A stretch of 64,000 nt of DNA from DASRFA01 sp035651755 (GTDB taxonomy: Bacteria; Desulfobacterota; Binatia; UBA12015), in NCBI GenBank assembly GCA_035651755.1, contig DASRFA010000053.1, forward strand, positions 35,053 through 99,052, read 5' to 3'. Made by a program: the position numbers and the translations under genes. The notes below the pieces were generated by a model. The model was not told the DNA's origin, did not search any database, and saw only the letters and a list, made by a program, of their open reading frames with translations. Within the stretch, counting starts at the first letter, position 1, and every line of letters starts with the position of its first letter. This document shows, one piece after another, positions 16,873 through 24,744 of the stretch.

Positions 16873-17400
16873 GTGAACGAGGATCGGCATCGAAGGCAGA
16901 GGGAAGCGAGGTGGTCGTCGCGCGCCGATGCCGCCATGCGCCCCGCGACGCCGCGCACCGCGTCGTGCCCGCGCGCGGTGCGGGCGCGGTCGCTGGACGA
17001 AGTCTCGCGCGGCGCGCTCGGCGGCATCCGCGTGCTCGTCGTGGACGACGATCCGGAGATGCGCGCGGCCGTGCAGGGCGCGCTCGAGGCGGTGGGTGCG
17101 GAGGTGGTCGCGGTCGCGTCGGCCGACGAGGCGCTCGACGCCCTCGAGCGGTCGCATCCCGACCTCCTGCTGAGCGACCTCGGCATGCCCGGCCGCGACG
17201 GCTGCGCTCTCATGCGCGCCGTGCGCGCGCTCCCGCCGGAGCGCGGCGGCGCCGTACGCGCGGTCGCGCTGACCGCATTCGCGGACCGCGACGTCGGTCG
17301 CCGGACGATCGACGCCGGCTTCCAGGCGCACGTCGTGAAGCCGATCGAGGCCGCGGCGCTGATCGACATCGTGTCCGGGCTCGCGGCATCTGATGCTTGA
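16873..17400 (+). CDS. Stand-alone receiver (response regulator) protein
   Basis: A single receiver domain fills the C-terminal 125 of 175 residues: V-L-V-V-D-D-D-P at about residue 55, phospho-acceptor Asp in L-L-L-S-D-L-G-M-P-G near 101, and the conserved Lys in H-V-V-K-P-I near 156. No output domain follows, so it may work in a phosphorelay or by protein contact. The first 45 residues are basic and of no recognised family. The GTG at 16873 is chosen for the GGGAG upstream; an ATG at 16936 would trim the basic leader. It is divergent from the sigma54 regulator. Confidence 0.75.
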   Translation: MNEDRHRRQREARWSSRADAAMRPATPRTASCPRAVRARSLDEVSRGALGGIRVLVVDDDPEMRAAVQGALEAVGAEVVAVASADEALDALERSHPDLLLSDLGMPGRDGCALMRAVRALPPERGGAVRAVALTAFADRDVGRRTIDAGFQAHVVKPIEAAALIDIVSGLAASDA

Positions 17401-17476
17401 CGGTCGTGTCGCATCCCGGCACGGCTGCGCTCGGCGGTGATCGGGCGCGCGGCGCACGCTCGCGAAATGCCGCGGC

Positions 17477-18001
17477 TCAGCCGCGCGCGCGCTCGCGTCG
17501 CGGCGGCAGGACGCTCGCACCGCCCGGGGCCTCGTGCGGCGCCGGTTGCGGAAGCGACTCCTGCGTATCGCGCGCCGCGCGCTTCAGGGGACGGAACGCC
17601 CACAGGGTGATGAAGTTGAGGAGCGCGAGCGTGATCGCCATCTCGTAGCGGTTCCACGCGACCGCCGCGCCGATGGCGCCGGTGTTCCAGATGCTGGCTG
17701 CGGTCGCGGTGCCGCGCACGGAGCCGCCGTCCTTCAGGATCGCGCCGCCGCCGATGAACCCCATGCCCGTCATGAGGCCGTAGAGCACGCGCGACTGGCT
17801 GTCGGCGCCGTCGAGGACCTCGATACCGAGGAGGACGTAGGCGCAGCTCGCGAGCGCGACCAGCGGGAACGTGCGGAGGCCCGCGCCGCCGGAATGCGCC
17901 TCGCGGTCCCACGCGATCGGCATCGCGAGGAGATAAGCCGTGCCGAGACGCAAGAGGTGGCGGAAGACGTCGGTGAGGTCGATCGGGTTCGTGTCCATCA
18001 T
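17477..18001 (-). CDS. MgtC/SapB family membrane protein
   Basis: The first 130 of 174 residues are the MgtC domain: an N-terminal helix ending R-L-G-T-A-Y-L-L-A-M-P-I-A-W-D-R-E, the family's G-L-R-T-F-P-L-V-A-L motif, and G-M-G-F-I-G-G-G-A-I-L-K, then A-A-S-I-W-N-T-G-A-I-G-A-A-V. Four helices are expected. The family supports growth at low magnesium and inhibits F1Fo ATPase in pathogens; here only membership is certain. The usual soluble ACT-like tail is missing and a short Pro/Arg-rich tail replaces it. Two adjacent ATG codons (18001, 17998) are possible starts. Confidence 0.87.
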   Translation of the reverse strand: MMDTNPIDLTDVFRHLLRLGTAYLLAMPIAWDREAHSGGAGLRTFPLVALASCAYVLLGIEVLDGADSQSRVLYGLMTGMGFIGGGAILKDGGSVRGTATAASIWNTGAIGAAVAWNRYEMAITLALLNFITLWAFRPLKRAARDTQESLPQPAPHEAPGGASVLPPRRERARG

Positions 18002-18280
18002 TCGCGACTCGCGGTCGCCGATGCGGCCGATCGCCGGCGCTCCGGGCCGTGCGCCCCGGAGCTCGGTGGATCGCGCCGCGTTCGCAACCAACTCTCATGC
18101 CCGAGCCTCGCTGCGCCGCCGCGGGAGGGTTCGCGGGCGATCCCGCGTCCGCCGCCCGGGTTCTTGCGCGTCGTTTGTAAGCCCTTCCGCGACGGTCGTG
18201 GTCGAATCGCGACGCGCACGGCACGACCGTATCCGGCGCGCCGCCGCGGCGTGGCACGAAAGGTGCGGGCGGCCGCGCGC

Positions 18281-20056
18281 ATGCACAGGTATTGTCCCGG
18301 TCTCGCCGGATTCGTGGGAACGGTTTCGCCGGCGATCGTCGCCATCGCGCTGCTCGCCGCGTGCGGCGGCGGCGGTGGCGGCAACGCCGACGGCAGCGAA
18401 GGCCCGAAGGTTCCGCCGCCCGCTCCTCAGGAGAACGCGCCGTTCCGAGCGATCGCCGGCATCTCGATGGGCGCCTACGGCGCGCTCAACCTCGGCACGA
18501 AGCACCCGGACGCGTTCGGGGTGATCGGCTCGCTCGGCGGGCCCGTCGACCTGACGCAGCTCCTCGTCGACCTCGAGCGCCAGGGCCTTGCCGTGAAGGC
18601 GCTCACCGCGAGCCCGGGGAACCCCGAGCAGGAGGCCTCGTTCGATCACATGCCGCGGTATCCCGGCCGGAATTTGACGCTGTCGCTCGTGAAGGACCTC
18701 ATGATCGCGTTCGGCAATCCTTTCCTGCACCACCCGGACCCCTCGCGGCAGTACCTCGCGAGCGACTCGGAGCCGGCCGCGCTGCGGATGGACGACCGCT
18801 TCGGGCCCTTCGAGCTGCCCGCCGACCCGCGCGGCTTCGCCGACGCCGGCGACCGGAACGGCGACGGCCAGCGCCAGGCGGACGAGTCACCCGACACGCC
18901 GAGCGACGTCCTCCTCGGCGCGCGTGGGTCGCTCGCGCGCATCGCGCCCGCCGCGCAGGGCGTGGACGTCGGAGGGCGCGCCCTCGCCGACGTCGACGGC
19001 GACGGCGTCTACGACGTCGGCGACGGGATCGTCGTCAACGGAGCGGAGCCCTTCGACGACGCGAACGGCAACGGCGTCCGCGATTCCGGCGAAGCCTTCC
19101 AGGACGTCGGGCTCGACGGCGTCCCGGGATCCGGCGACTTCGGCGAGGGCAACGGTGGGTTCGACGTCGATCCGGATCGCGCGCGCTGGCTGTCGGAGGA
19201 CCCGCTGACGCGCCTGGCGGCACGCGATGCGGCCGCGATCCAGGCGCAGCGGATCTACATGGACGTCGGCACCGCGGACGAGTTCGGGTTCGCGCGCCAC
19301 TACGCGAACCTCGTGTCGGTGCTCGAAGGCAAGGGCATCCCGGTGACGGTGCAGGAGGGGTTCTCGGCGAACTGCACGTCGGTGCCGGCGCCGAGCGAGC
19401 CGTTCCTCCTCGTGCGCTACGCCGGCGGGCACATCGGGATCGCGGACGCCGACACGATCGTCGCCGATCTCCTGAACGGCGACGTCTGCGGCGCCGCGAC
19501 CGTGTGGCAGCGCCTCATCACGCTCGTCGGGTTCCTGAACGAGAGCTTCCCCGACGGGCGCTTCGGCCCGGGCGTGGACATCGACATCGACATCGGAAAC
19601 CTCGGCGACTTGACGGACCTCTTCGAGGGTGTGCGCGTGCGCGGCGACCTCGTCGAGGCCGACGTCCCGACGCCCTCGCTCGCGACGTCGCCCGACGCCG
19701 CGGTCCCGACCAGCCAGGTGCTGGTGTATCGCCCGATCGAGTTCTTCAACGACGCCGATGCGACGTTTCCGATCGTGTACCTGCTGCCGGGCTACGGTCA
19801 GGAGACTTCGGACTTCGAGCGCATCCGCGAGCTGCTCGACCTCTTGATCCTGACGCGCCAGGTGCAGAACATGTTCGTCGCCGTCCTGCCCGGGAACGGC
19901 GGCGTTCGCGGTACGTTCTACGTGAATCACGCGGTGCCGGAGGAGCAGGTGCCCGACGCGATCGGGCCGACGTCCGGCCGCTACGAGGACGCGGTCGTGA
20001 GCGACCTGGTCCCCTACGTCGAGGCGGAGATCGCGCGCGGGCGCATCCGGCGATGA
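18281..20056 (+). CDS. Lipoprotein esterase (PF00756-like) with swapped fold halves and calcium-type loops
   Basis: This 591-residue protein has a lipoprotein signal ending L-L-A-A-C (Cys28). The nucleophile elbow G-I-S-M-G (Ser62) comes almost at once, in A-G-I-S-M-G-A-Y-G-A-L-N. Residues about 190-275 carry three D-x-N/D-G-D/N-G loops like EF-hand or dockerin calcium sites. The likely catalytic Asp is in D-V-G-T-A-D-E-F near 330 and the His in A-G-G-H-I near 383. The part that normally opens the fold (F-P-I-V-Y-L-L-P-G-Y-G, then A-V-L-P-G-N-G-G, then Y-E-D-A-V-V-S-D-L-V-P-Y-V) lies at the C-terminal end, about 496-583. So the order is circularly permuted relative to esterase D or S-formylglutathione hydrolase. 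Substrate unknown; cell-surface or periplasmic. The start was chosen for the signal peptide. Confidence 0.8.
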   Translation: MHRYCPGLAGFVGTVSPAIVAIALLAACGGGGGGNADGSEGPKVPPPAPQENAPFRAIAGISMGAYGALNLGTKHPDAFGVIGSLGGPVDLTQLLVDLERQGLAVKALTASPGNPEQEASFDHMPRYPGRNLTLSLVKDLMIAFGNPFLHHPDPSRQYLASDSEPAALRMDDRFGPFELPADPRGFADAGDRNGDGQRQADESPDTPSDVLLGARGSLARIAPAAQGVDVGGRALADVDGDGVYDVGDGIVVNGAEPFDDANGNGVRDSGEAFQDVGLDGVPGSGDFGEGNGGFDVDPDRARWLSEDPLTRLAARDAAAIQAQRIYMDVGTADEFGFARHYANLVSVLEGKGIPVTVQEGFSANCTSVPAPSEPFLLVRYAGGHIGIADADTIVADLLNGDVCGAATVWQRLITLVGFLNESFPDGRFGPGVDIDIDIGNLGDLTDLFEGVRVRGDLVEADVPTPSLATSPDAAVPTSQVLVYRPIEFFNDADATFPIVYLLPGYGQETSDFERIRELLDLLILTRQVQNMFVAVLPGNGGVRGTFYVNHAVPEEQVPDAIGPTSGRYEDAVVSDLVPYVEAEIARGRIRR

Positions 20057-20100
20057 GCCGGCGTTGCCACGCGCGGCGCCGGGCGCGGGGCAGCGGACGA

Positions 20101-21621
20101 TCAGTCGGACCACGGGCGGAAGATGCGCCGGTAGAGGTCGGTTTCGAGTAGGCCTTCCGGATCCACTCGCGCCTTCAGCGCGAGGAAGCGCTGCACGCGC
20201 TCCTCGGCGAGCCAGCGCTCGAGGCTCTCGTGCGAGAGCGTCGCGTCCTTGGCGAAGTAGAAGCGCCCGCCGGCGTCCAGGACGAGCGGGTCCATCGCGC
20301 GCGCGAGCCGCCAGAGGTCGGCGCGGCGGCCGCGCGGGATCTTGAACTCCAGTGCCAGCGAGTAGCCGTCCACCGCGTGCGTCATCGGGAACGGATCGAG
20401 GCGGTGGCGCTTCACGACTCCGAGGAGCGGCACGAGGCCCTGCCGCTGTGCGAGCTCGATCTGCGCGCGGAACACGCGCTCGGCGTCCGCTTCCGGCACG
20501 AAGCTCTGGTACTGGATCATCCCGTCGGGCCCGTAGGCGCGCCGCCAGTCGGGGAAGAAGTCGAGGAGGAACGCGAACTGCGCGTGTGGCTGCGCGTAGC
20601 CGCGGCCGGCCTCGCGCCGGCCCAGCATGTACTTGACGGAGTTCACGGCGCGCATCGCCGGCGGGTTGAAGAGGACGCGCAGGACGCGCCAGGCCTCCGA
20701 CTTGGGAAACGCGTGGAGAAGCGTGTCGGGCAGGTCCTGCAGGTCCGACCGGAACGCGGCGCGATCGGGGGCGGGCCCGCCCGGCTCGCGGTGGGACGCC
20801 GCGTGCACGAGGCCCCGCCCCAGCCGATCGCCGCGCGCGAAGGCGTCGAGCCAACCGACGAGGTAGTCCGCGGACTCGAGCCGGCTCGCGAACGCGTCGA
20901 GCATCTCGCGTAGGTTGCGCGCCGCGATCGGCACGACGTCGAGCACCGGCGAGTGGATGCGCTTCAGCCGGAGCGTCACGCTCGAGAAGCAGCCGAGCAT
21001 GCCGAATCCGCCGATCGCGCCGTGGAACAGCTCGGGGTTCTGCGTTCGCGAGCACACGACGACGTCTCCGCTCGGCAGCAGGAGCTCGAAGCCGTCGACG
21101 TGCTCGCCGAACGAGCCGGCCTTCCAGTTGTTCTTGCCGTGCGCGTTCGCGGCGGCGCAGCCGCCGACGGTCGCGAGGCTCGTCCCGGGAACGACCGCGG
21201 GCCACCAGCCGTCCTCGATCGCATGGCGCCAGAGCGTGGCGATCGTGACACCCGGCTCGACGCGCGCGATCCCGCGGTCGGGGTCCCAGTCGAGGATGCG
21301 GGCGAGGCGGGAGCCGTCGAGGATCATGCCGCCCGACGCGAGCGCCGCGTCCCCGTAGCTCTGTCCGGCGCCGCGCAGGCCGACGCGGAGGCCGGTCCGG
21401 CGCGCGAGGTCGAGCGCGGCCTCGAGGCCGTCGCGGGTGCTCGGCCGTACGACGTGCGAGAGAGCGCTCGAAGACCGGCCCCAGCCCCAGAGTCGCTCGA
21501 GCGGCGGAAGCGCTGCCGCGGCGCGCGCCGTCGCCGTCGCGGCCTTCGCGGGTGCGTCGCCGCCGAGCTCGCGGGCCACGGACGGCGCCGCCTCGGCGAC
21601 CTCGAAGCCGGCGAGCGTCAT
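20101..21621 (-). CDS. FAD-binding oxidoreductase, DprE1-like
   Basis: This 506-residue flavoprotein has an FAD-binding PCMH-type domain in its first half: P-S-T-R-D-G-L-E-A-A-L, G-L-R-G-A-G-Q-S-Y-G-D, and the G-T-S-L-A-T-V-G-G followed by N-A-H-G-K-N-N-W-K-A-G-S-F-G-E-H-V, which closely parallels the HGKNHH-x2-GSFG motif of the mycobacterial sugar-epimerising oxidase DprE1. The second half is a D-arabinono-1,4-lactone oxidase-like cap. It may oxidise a polyprenyl-linked or free sugar. No DprE2-type reductase is adjacent. It overlaps the upstream F420-type oxidoreductase by 4 bases (ATGA), so the two are translated together. Confidence 0.85.
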   Translation of the reverse strand: MTLAGFEVAEAAPSVARELGGDAPAKAATATARAAAALPPLERLWGWGRSSSALSHVVRPSTRDGLEAALDLARRTGLRVGLRGAGQSYGDAALASGGMILDGSRLARILDWDPDRGIARVEPGVTIATLWRHAIEDGWWPAVVPGTSLATVGGCAAANAHGKNNWKAGSFGEHVDGFELLLPSGDVVVCSRTQNPELFHGAIGGFGMLGCFSSVTLRLKRIHSPVLDVVPIAARNLREMLDAFASRLESADYLVGWLDAFARGDRLGRGLVHAASHREPGGPAPDRAAFRSDLQDLPDTLLHAFPKSEAWRVLRVLFNPPAMRAVNSVKYMLGRREAGRGYAQPHAQFAFLLDFFPDWRRAYGPDGMIQYQSFVPEADAERVFRAQIELAQRQGLVPLLGVVKRHRLDPFPMTHAVDGYSLALEFKIPRGRRADLWRLARAMDPLVLDAGGRFYFAKDATLSHESLERWLAEERVQRFLALKARVDPEGLLETDLYRRIFRPWSD

Positions 21622-22604
21622 GCTCCGGCGAGGGCCTCGAGCGTGCGCCAGACGTTCGTTTCGTCGGGGAAGAACGTCGAGACCATCGGCGTCGTGACGC
21701 CGGCGGCGCGGAACGCCGCGATGCGCTCGCGGCAGTGCGCCGCGCTGCCGTAGATCCCGATGCGATCCAGCATGTCGTCGGTGACGCCCGCGGCGACGCG
21801 GGCGCGGTCCTTCGCCTCCCAGCCCGCCAGGATCTCGCGTGCTTCGCTCTCGAAGCCGCACCACGCGACGAAGCGGTTGTAGACCGACGTCGCGAAGTAG
21901 GGTCCGAAGGCCGCGCGCAGGACCGAGCGCGCCTGGGACGGCTCGTCGGTCACGCAGACCTGAAAGCGCGCCACGACCTCGATCTTCGACGGGTCGCGGC
22001 CGGCGCGCTCGGCGCCCACGCGCACGTGATCGAGCATCCGCGGCACCGCCTCGACCGGCATCATGTTGAGCGTCACTCCGTCCGCGATCGCGCCCGCGAG
22101 CTCCAGCATCGGCGGCATGAGCGCTCCGACGTGGATCGGGATCGTGGGGGACGGCGTCCGCATGAGCAGCCGATAGCCCTGGCTCGCGACCGCGCGGCCG
22201 CGGAACGACGTGCGCTCCCCGGCGAGGATCGCGCGCACGAGCTCGACCGTCTCGCGCACGCGCGCGAGCGGTCGCCGGAACGGGACGCCGCTCCAGTTCT
22301 GCACGATGTTCTCGCTCGACGCGCCGATCCCGAGGACGAATCGGCCGGGCGCGAGCTCGTGGCACGATGCCGCCGCGCCCGCGATGACGGGCGGCGTTCG
22401 GGTGTACGCCGGGATGACGGCGGTCCCGATCCGGACGCGCTCGGTGACGGCGGCCGCGGCCGCCGCGACGACGAACGGATCCGGCCCTCCCACGTCCGCG
22501 ATCCAGAGGCTCTCGTAGCCGAGCTCCTCCGCGCGCCGCGCGACGCGCTGGCACATCGGAAGATCGGGCGGGACCGGCAGGCTGGCCGCGATGCGCGTGG
22601 TCAC
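21618..22604 (-). CDS. Luciferase-like (LLM class) F420-type oxidoreductase
   Basis: This 328-residue TIM-barrel protein has LLM family landmarks: R-R-A-E-E-L-G-Y-E-S-L-W-I-A-D, R-V-R-I-G-T-A-V-I-P-A-Y-T-R-T-P, the G-R-F-V-L-G-I-G-A-S strand, and P-I-H-V-G-A-L near residue 170. Such enzymes use F420 or FMN; the R-T-P and G-I-G-x-S signatures favour the F420 group, but cofactor use is not proven. It is the first gene of a two-gene set with the FAD oxidase, joined by an ATGA overlap. The GTG at 22604 follows a GAGGA site. Confidence 0.82.
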   Translation of the reverse strand: MTTRIAASLPVPPDLPMCQRVARRAEELGYESLWIADVGGPDPFVVAAAAAAVTERVRIGTAVIPAYTRTPPVIAGAAASCHELAPGRFVLGIGASSENIVQNWSGVPFRRPLARVRETVELVRAILAGERTSFRGRAVASQGYRLLMRTPSPTIPIHVGALMPPMLELAGAIADGVTLNMMPVEAVPRMLDHVRVGAERAGRDPSKIEVVARFQVCVTDEPSQARSVLRAAFGPYFATSVYNRFVAWCGFESEAREILAGWEAKDRARVAAGVTDDMLDRIGIYGSAAHCRERIAAFRAAGVTTPMVSTFFPDETNVWRTLEALAGA

Positions 22605-22760
22605 GAGTCCTCGCTTACCACCGCCGCGACCGCAGAGGCCAGAAGCCGCGGCGCGTCGGGCGGCCATCGGCGCATCGCGGGGCATGGCGCTTGCACCGGC
22701 GACGGGCGGGTGACCGCGTTCGGCGACCCGCCGGCGCGGCGTCGCAGAGGAGGGACGACG

Positions 22761-23108
22761 ATGCGAAGCGCGATCGTGCATGCGGCCGCGATGGCTCTCC
22801 TGGTCCTGACCGCCGGCGCGTGCGATCGCCGCGACGAGCAGGTCGTCCGAGACGAGCAGGCGGTCCGAAAGGACGCCTACGGCGACGAGCGCGTCGTCGC
22901 CGAGGTGCAGCACGAGCTCAAGGTCAACGGCAAGTTCGAATCGGATGCGGTGGCGGTCCGCGCGATGGACGGCGTCGTCACGCTGAGCGGGCAGGTCGCG
23001 AGCCATGCGGATCGCAAGCGCGCCGAGGACCTCGCCAAGGGAGTCCAGGGCGTGCAGCGCGTCGACAACCAGATCGCGGTCGCGGGCGGCGGTGGACGCT
23101 CGTCGTGA
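22761..23108 (+). CDS. BON domain lipoprotein
   Basis: A hydrophobic signal ending L-T-A-G-A-C makes this 115-residue protein a probable lipoprotein. After an acidic linker (D-E-Q-V-V-R-D-E-Q-A-V-R, a small internal repeat) comes one BON domain, about residues 42-107, with A-M-D-G-V-V-T-L-S-G-Q-V and G-V-Q-R-V-D-N-Q-I. BON proteins bind membranes and are linked to osmotic protection. AGAGGAGGGA precedes the ATG. It is separated by 469 bases from the next operon. Confidence 0.87.
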   Translation: MRSAIVHAAAMALLVLTAGACDRRDEQVVRDEQAVRKDAYGDERVVAEVQHELKVNGKFESDAVAVRAMDGVVTLSGQVASHADRKRAEDLAKGVQGVQRVDNQIAVAGGGGRSS

Positions 23109-23577
23109 CGCGCGACGAGGCGGGGACGCGCGCTCGAGCACGACGACGCGTCCGCCTGAAGCCGCTCGCCGGGCGTAGCGCGTTCCGATGTAACACGGGC
23201 TTTCGCCGTCGAGCCGCTTTGTAGACTGGACCGGCTTCCGAACGCCGTTTGCGGGTGGCCGCGCACGGCACGACGCGGGCGCGACGAGCCGCGACGCGGT
23301 GCGCGGCGGGCGATGGAGTGCGGGTTTCGCGGCATGCGTCAAGCAGAGGCGGCACCCGGGGAGCGCCCGGTGCCGGCGGGACTCCGCCTCGGCATCGCCG
23401 TTGCAGCGCGATTCGTTGGCCGTCCGGGGGCGGCGTCCGAGCCGCAGTGACGGAACGCGGCGGCGCCGGCACGGCCGGCACGGAATCCGTCGGCGGGAGC
23501 AGGGCGCGCATCGTCGCCCCGAGCGCCGCCGCGCTCGCCGGCGAGCCAACCACCCCAGCGATGACCGGAGGTGAACG
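23109..23577. other. Intergenic region ahead of the metallothionein operon
   Basis: No convincing gene is found; short open frames here are Arg/Ala-rich and have no ribosome sites. An imperfect stem-loop, GGCACC to GGTGCC with one bulge, lies at 23351-23374 and could end the BON lipoprotein transcript or act as a leader structure. A TTTGTA-containing AT-richer spot at about 23218 is a possible promoter element for the following operon. Confidence 0.4.
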
Positions 23578-23853
23578 ATGAAAGACAGCCGCCGCGCGAT
23601 CTTGCGGTGGAGGGATGGGCGCGAGCTGACGGCGACGATCGACGACGGGTGGGTGTGCGCCGACACGGGCTTCGCGGAGCTGCTGAACCGCGGCTGGCCC
23701 CTCCGCAAGCGCACCCAGCGACCCGGACACGATCTCCTCGCGAGCCTCGCGCGTGAGGTGGCAAAGATCTTCTCGGCGGACGTGGTGCTCCTGAAAGGAA
23801 GCTCGGCCGGGACGCGCGCGCCCGAAGCGCGGTCGCGCGGCGGATCCGCCTGA
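23578..23853 (+). CDS. Hypothetical small protein, first gene of metallothionein operon
   Basis: I do not recognise a family in these 91 residues. It starts M-K-D-S-R-R-A-I-L-R-W-R-D-G-R-E-L-T-A-T, which reads like a short beta hairpin, and has two aromatic-rich turns (D-D-G-W-V-C-A-D-T-G-F, L-N-R-G-W-P-L-R-K). It is basic, soluble, with one cysteine. A GGAGGTG site just before the ATG supports expression. The next gene, a metallothionein-like peptide, starts 32 bases later, so they are probably co-transcribed. Confidence 0.6.
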   Translation: MKDSRRAILRWRDGRELTATIDDGWVCADTGFAELLNRGWPLRKRTQRPGHDLLASLAREVAKIFSADVVLLKGSSAGTRAPEARSRGGSA

Positions 23854-23885
23854 GGGGTCTGGCGAGAAGACGCGGAGGTCGGACA

Positions 23886-24053
23886 ATGGAAGCCGGAGAG
23901 CAAGGCGGCTGCGCGCACGGGAACTGCCTGTGCGCGGCCGGGGATCAGGGTTTCTGCAGCAGCTACTGCGAGAGCGAAGGCGACGCGGGCGAAGCCGCGG
24001 GCTCGGCTTGCCAATGCGGGCATCCCGAGTGCCGCGCCGCCGAAGGCGGATGA
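23886..24053 (+). CDS. Metallothionein-like cysteine-rich peptide
   Basis: This 55-residue peptide has eight cysteines (residues 9, 14, 16, 24, 28, 42, 44, 49) and two histidines (11, 46). The layout C-A-H-G-N-C-L-C, then F-C-S-S-Y-C, then C-Q-C-G-H-P-E-C follows bacterial metallothioneins such as cyanobacterial SmtA, where Cys and His bind zinc, cadmium or copper. One Cys short of the usual nine, it otherwise has matching order and spacing, including the aromatic residue before the central Cys. GGAGGTCGG precedes the ATG. The next gene starts 4 bases after the stop. The gene is easily missed because it is so short. Confidence 0.8.
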   Translation: MEAGEQGGCAHGNCLCAAGDQGFCSSYCESEGDAGEAAGSACQCGHPECRAAEGG

Positions 24054-24057
24054 GGGC

Positions 24058-24744
24058 ATGATGCGCGTGACGGCATTCCTGACCGGCCTCGCGGCCGGCG
24101 GCGGTCTCACCTACCTGTTCGATCCCGAGTCGGGCCGTCGCCGGCGGGCGCTTGCACGGGATCGCATCGAGCGCTTCCGGCGCGAGGCGCGCGAGGCCGC
24201 GGAGGTGGCGGCGAAGGACGCGGTCAACCGCGCCTGGGGCACGGTCGCCGAAGTCGGCCAGCGCGCCCTGCCCGAGGGCACGCCGCCCGACGAGGTCCTG
24301 CAGGCGCGCGTCAAGGCCGCGCTCGGGAGCGTCGTGAGCCATCCGCGCGCGATCGCCGTCGAGGCGAGCGACGGCATGGTCCGGCTCCGCGGTCCCGTGC
24401 TCGCGGAGGACGTCGTAGGGCTGCTCGCGCGGGCGCGCTCGGTGCGCGGCGTGCGCGCCGTCGAGGACGAGCTGGAGGTGCACGAGACGAGCGAGGGCGT
24501 TCCGGCGCTGCAGGGGCCGGCGCGCCGGCGCCTGCCTCGGCAGGCGCCGCCGGCCGCGCAAGCGGCCGCGGTCGCGGGGTCGGCGGCGGTCGTCACGTTC
24601 CTCGGCGGACGCATCCTGCTGCGGATCGCGACGGCGCTCGCCCCGCAAGTGGCGGCGGCGGGGATTGCCGCGCTCGCTCTCTCGGTCGCGCGTCAGGAGA
24701 GCCGGAGTCGCCGATCGCGCGGGGCGCCCGCCGCCGCCGCATGA
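24058..24744 (+). CDS. BON domain membrane protein
   Basis: This 228-residue protein starts with a hydrophobic segment containing G-L-A-A-G-G-G-L-T-Y-L-F-D-P-E-S-G-R-R-R-R, a signature of a YtxH-like or DUF-type anchor (glycine-rich helix then F-D-P-x-x-G-x-x-R-R). One BON domain lies at about residues 80-143 (G-M-V-R-L-R-G-P-V, V-R-A-V-E-D-E-L). The C-terminal third has one or two membrane helices at about 167-210 and ends in a basic Ala-rich tail. It probably sits in the inner membrane. Its stop overlaps the start of the next gene by 4 bases. Confidence 0.8.
   Translation: MMRVTAFLTGLAAGGGLTYLFDPESGRRRRALARDRIERFRREAREAAEVAAKDAVNRAWGTVAEVGQRALPEGTPPDEVLQARVKAALGSVVSHPRAIAVEASDGMVRLRGPVLAEDVVGLLARARSVRGVRAVEDELEVHETSEGVPALQGPARRRLPRQAPPAAQAAAVAGSAAVVTFLGGRILLRIATALAPQVAAAGIAALALSVARQESRSRRSRGAPAAAA

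Noticed and set aside
20064..20913. Plus-strand frames opposite the FAD oxidase
   Set aside because: They lie wholly on the antisense of a well-supported enzyme and lack ribosome sites.
23249..23581. Plus-strand 110-codon frame in the gap before the metallothionein operon
   Set aside because: Composition is Arg/Ala/Gly with no ribosome site or family likeness, and a second overlapping frame looks just as coding.
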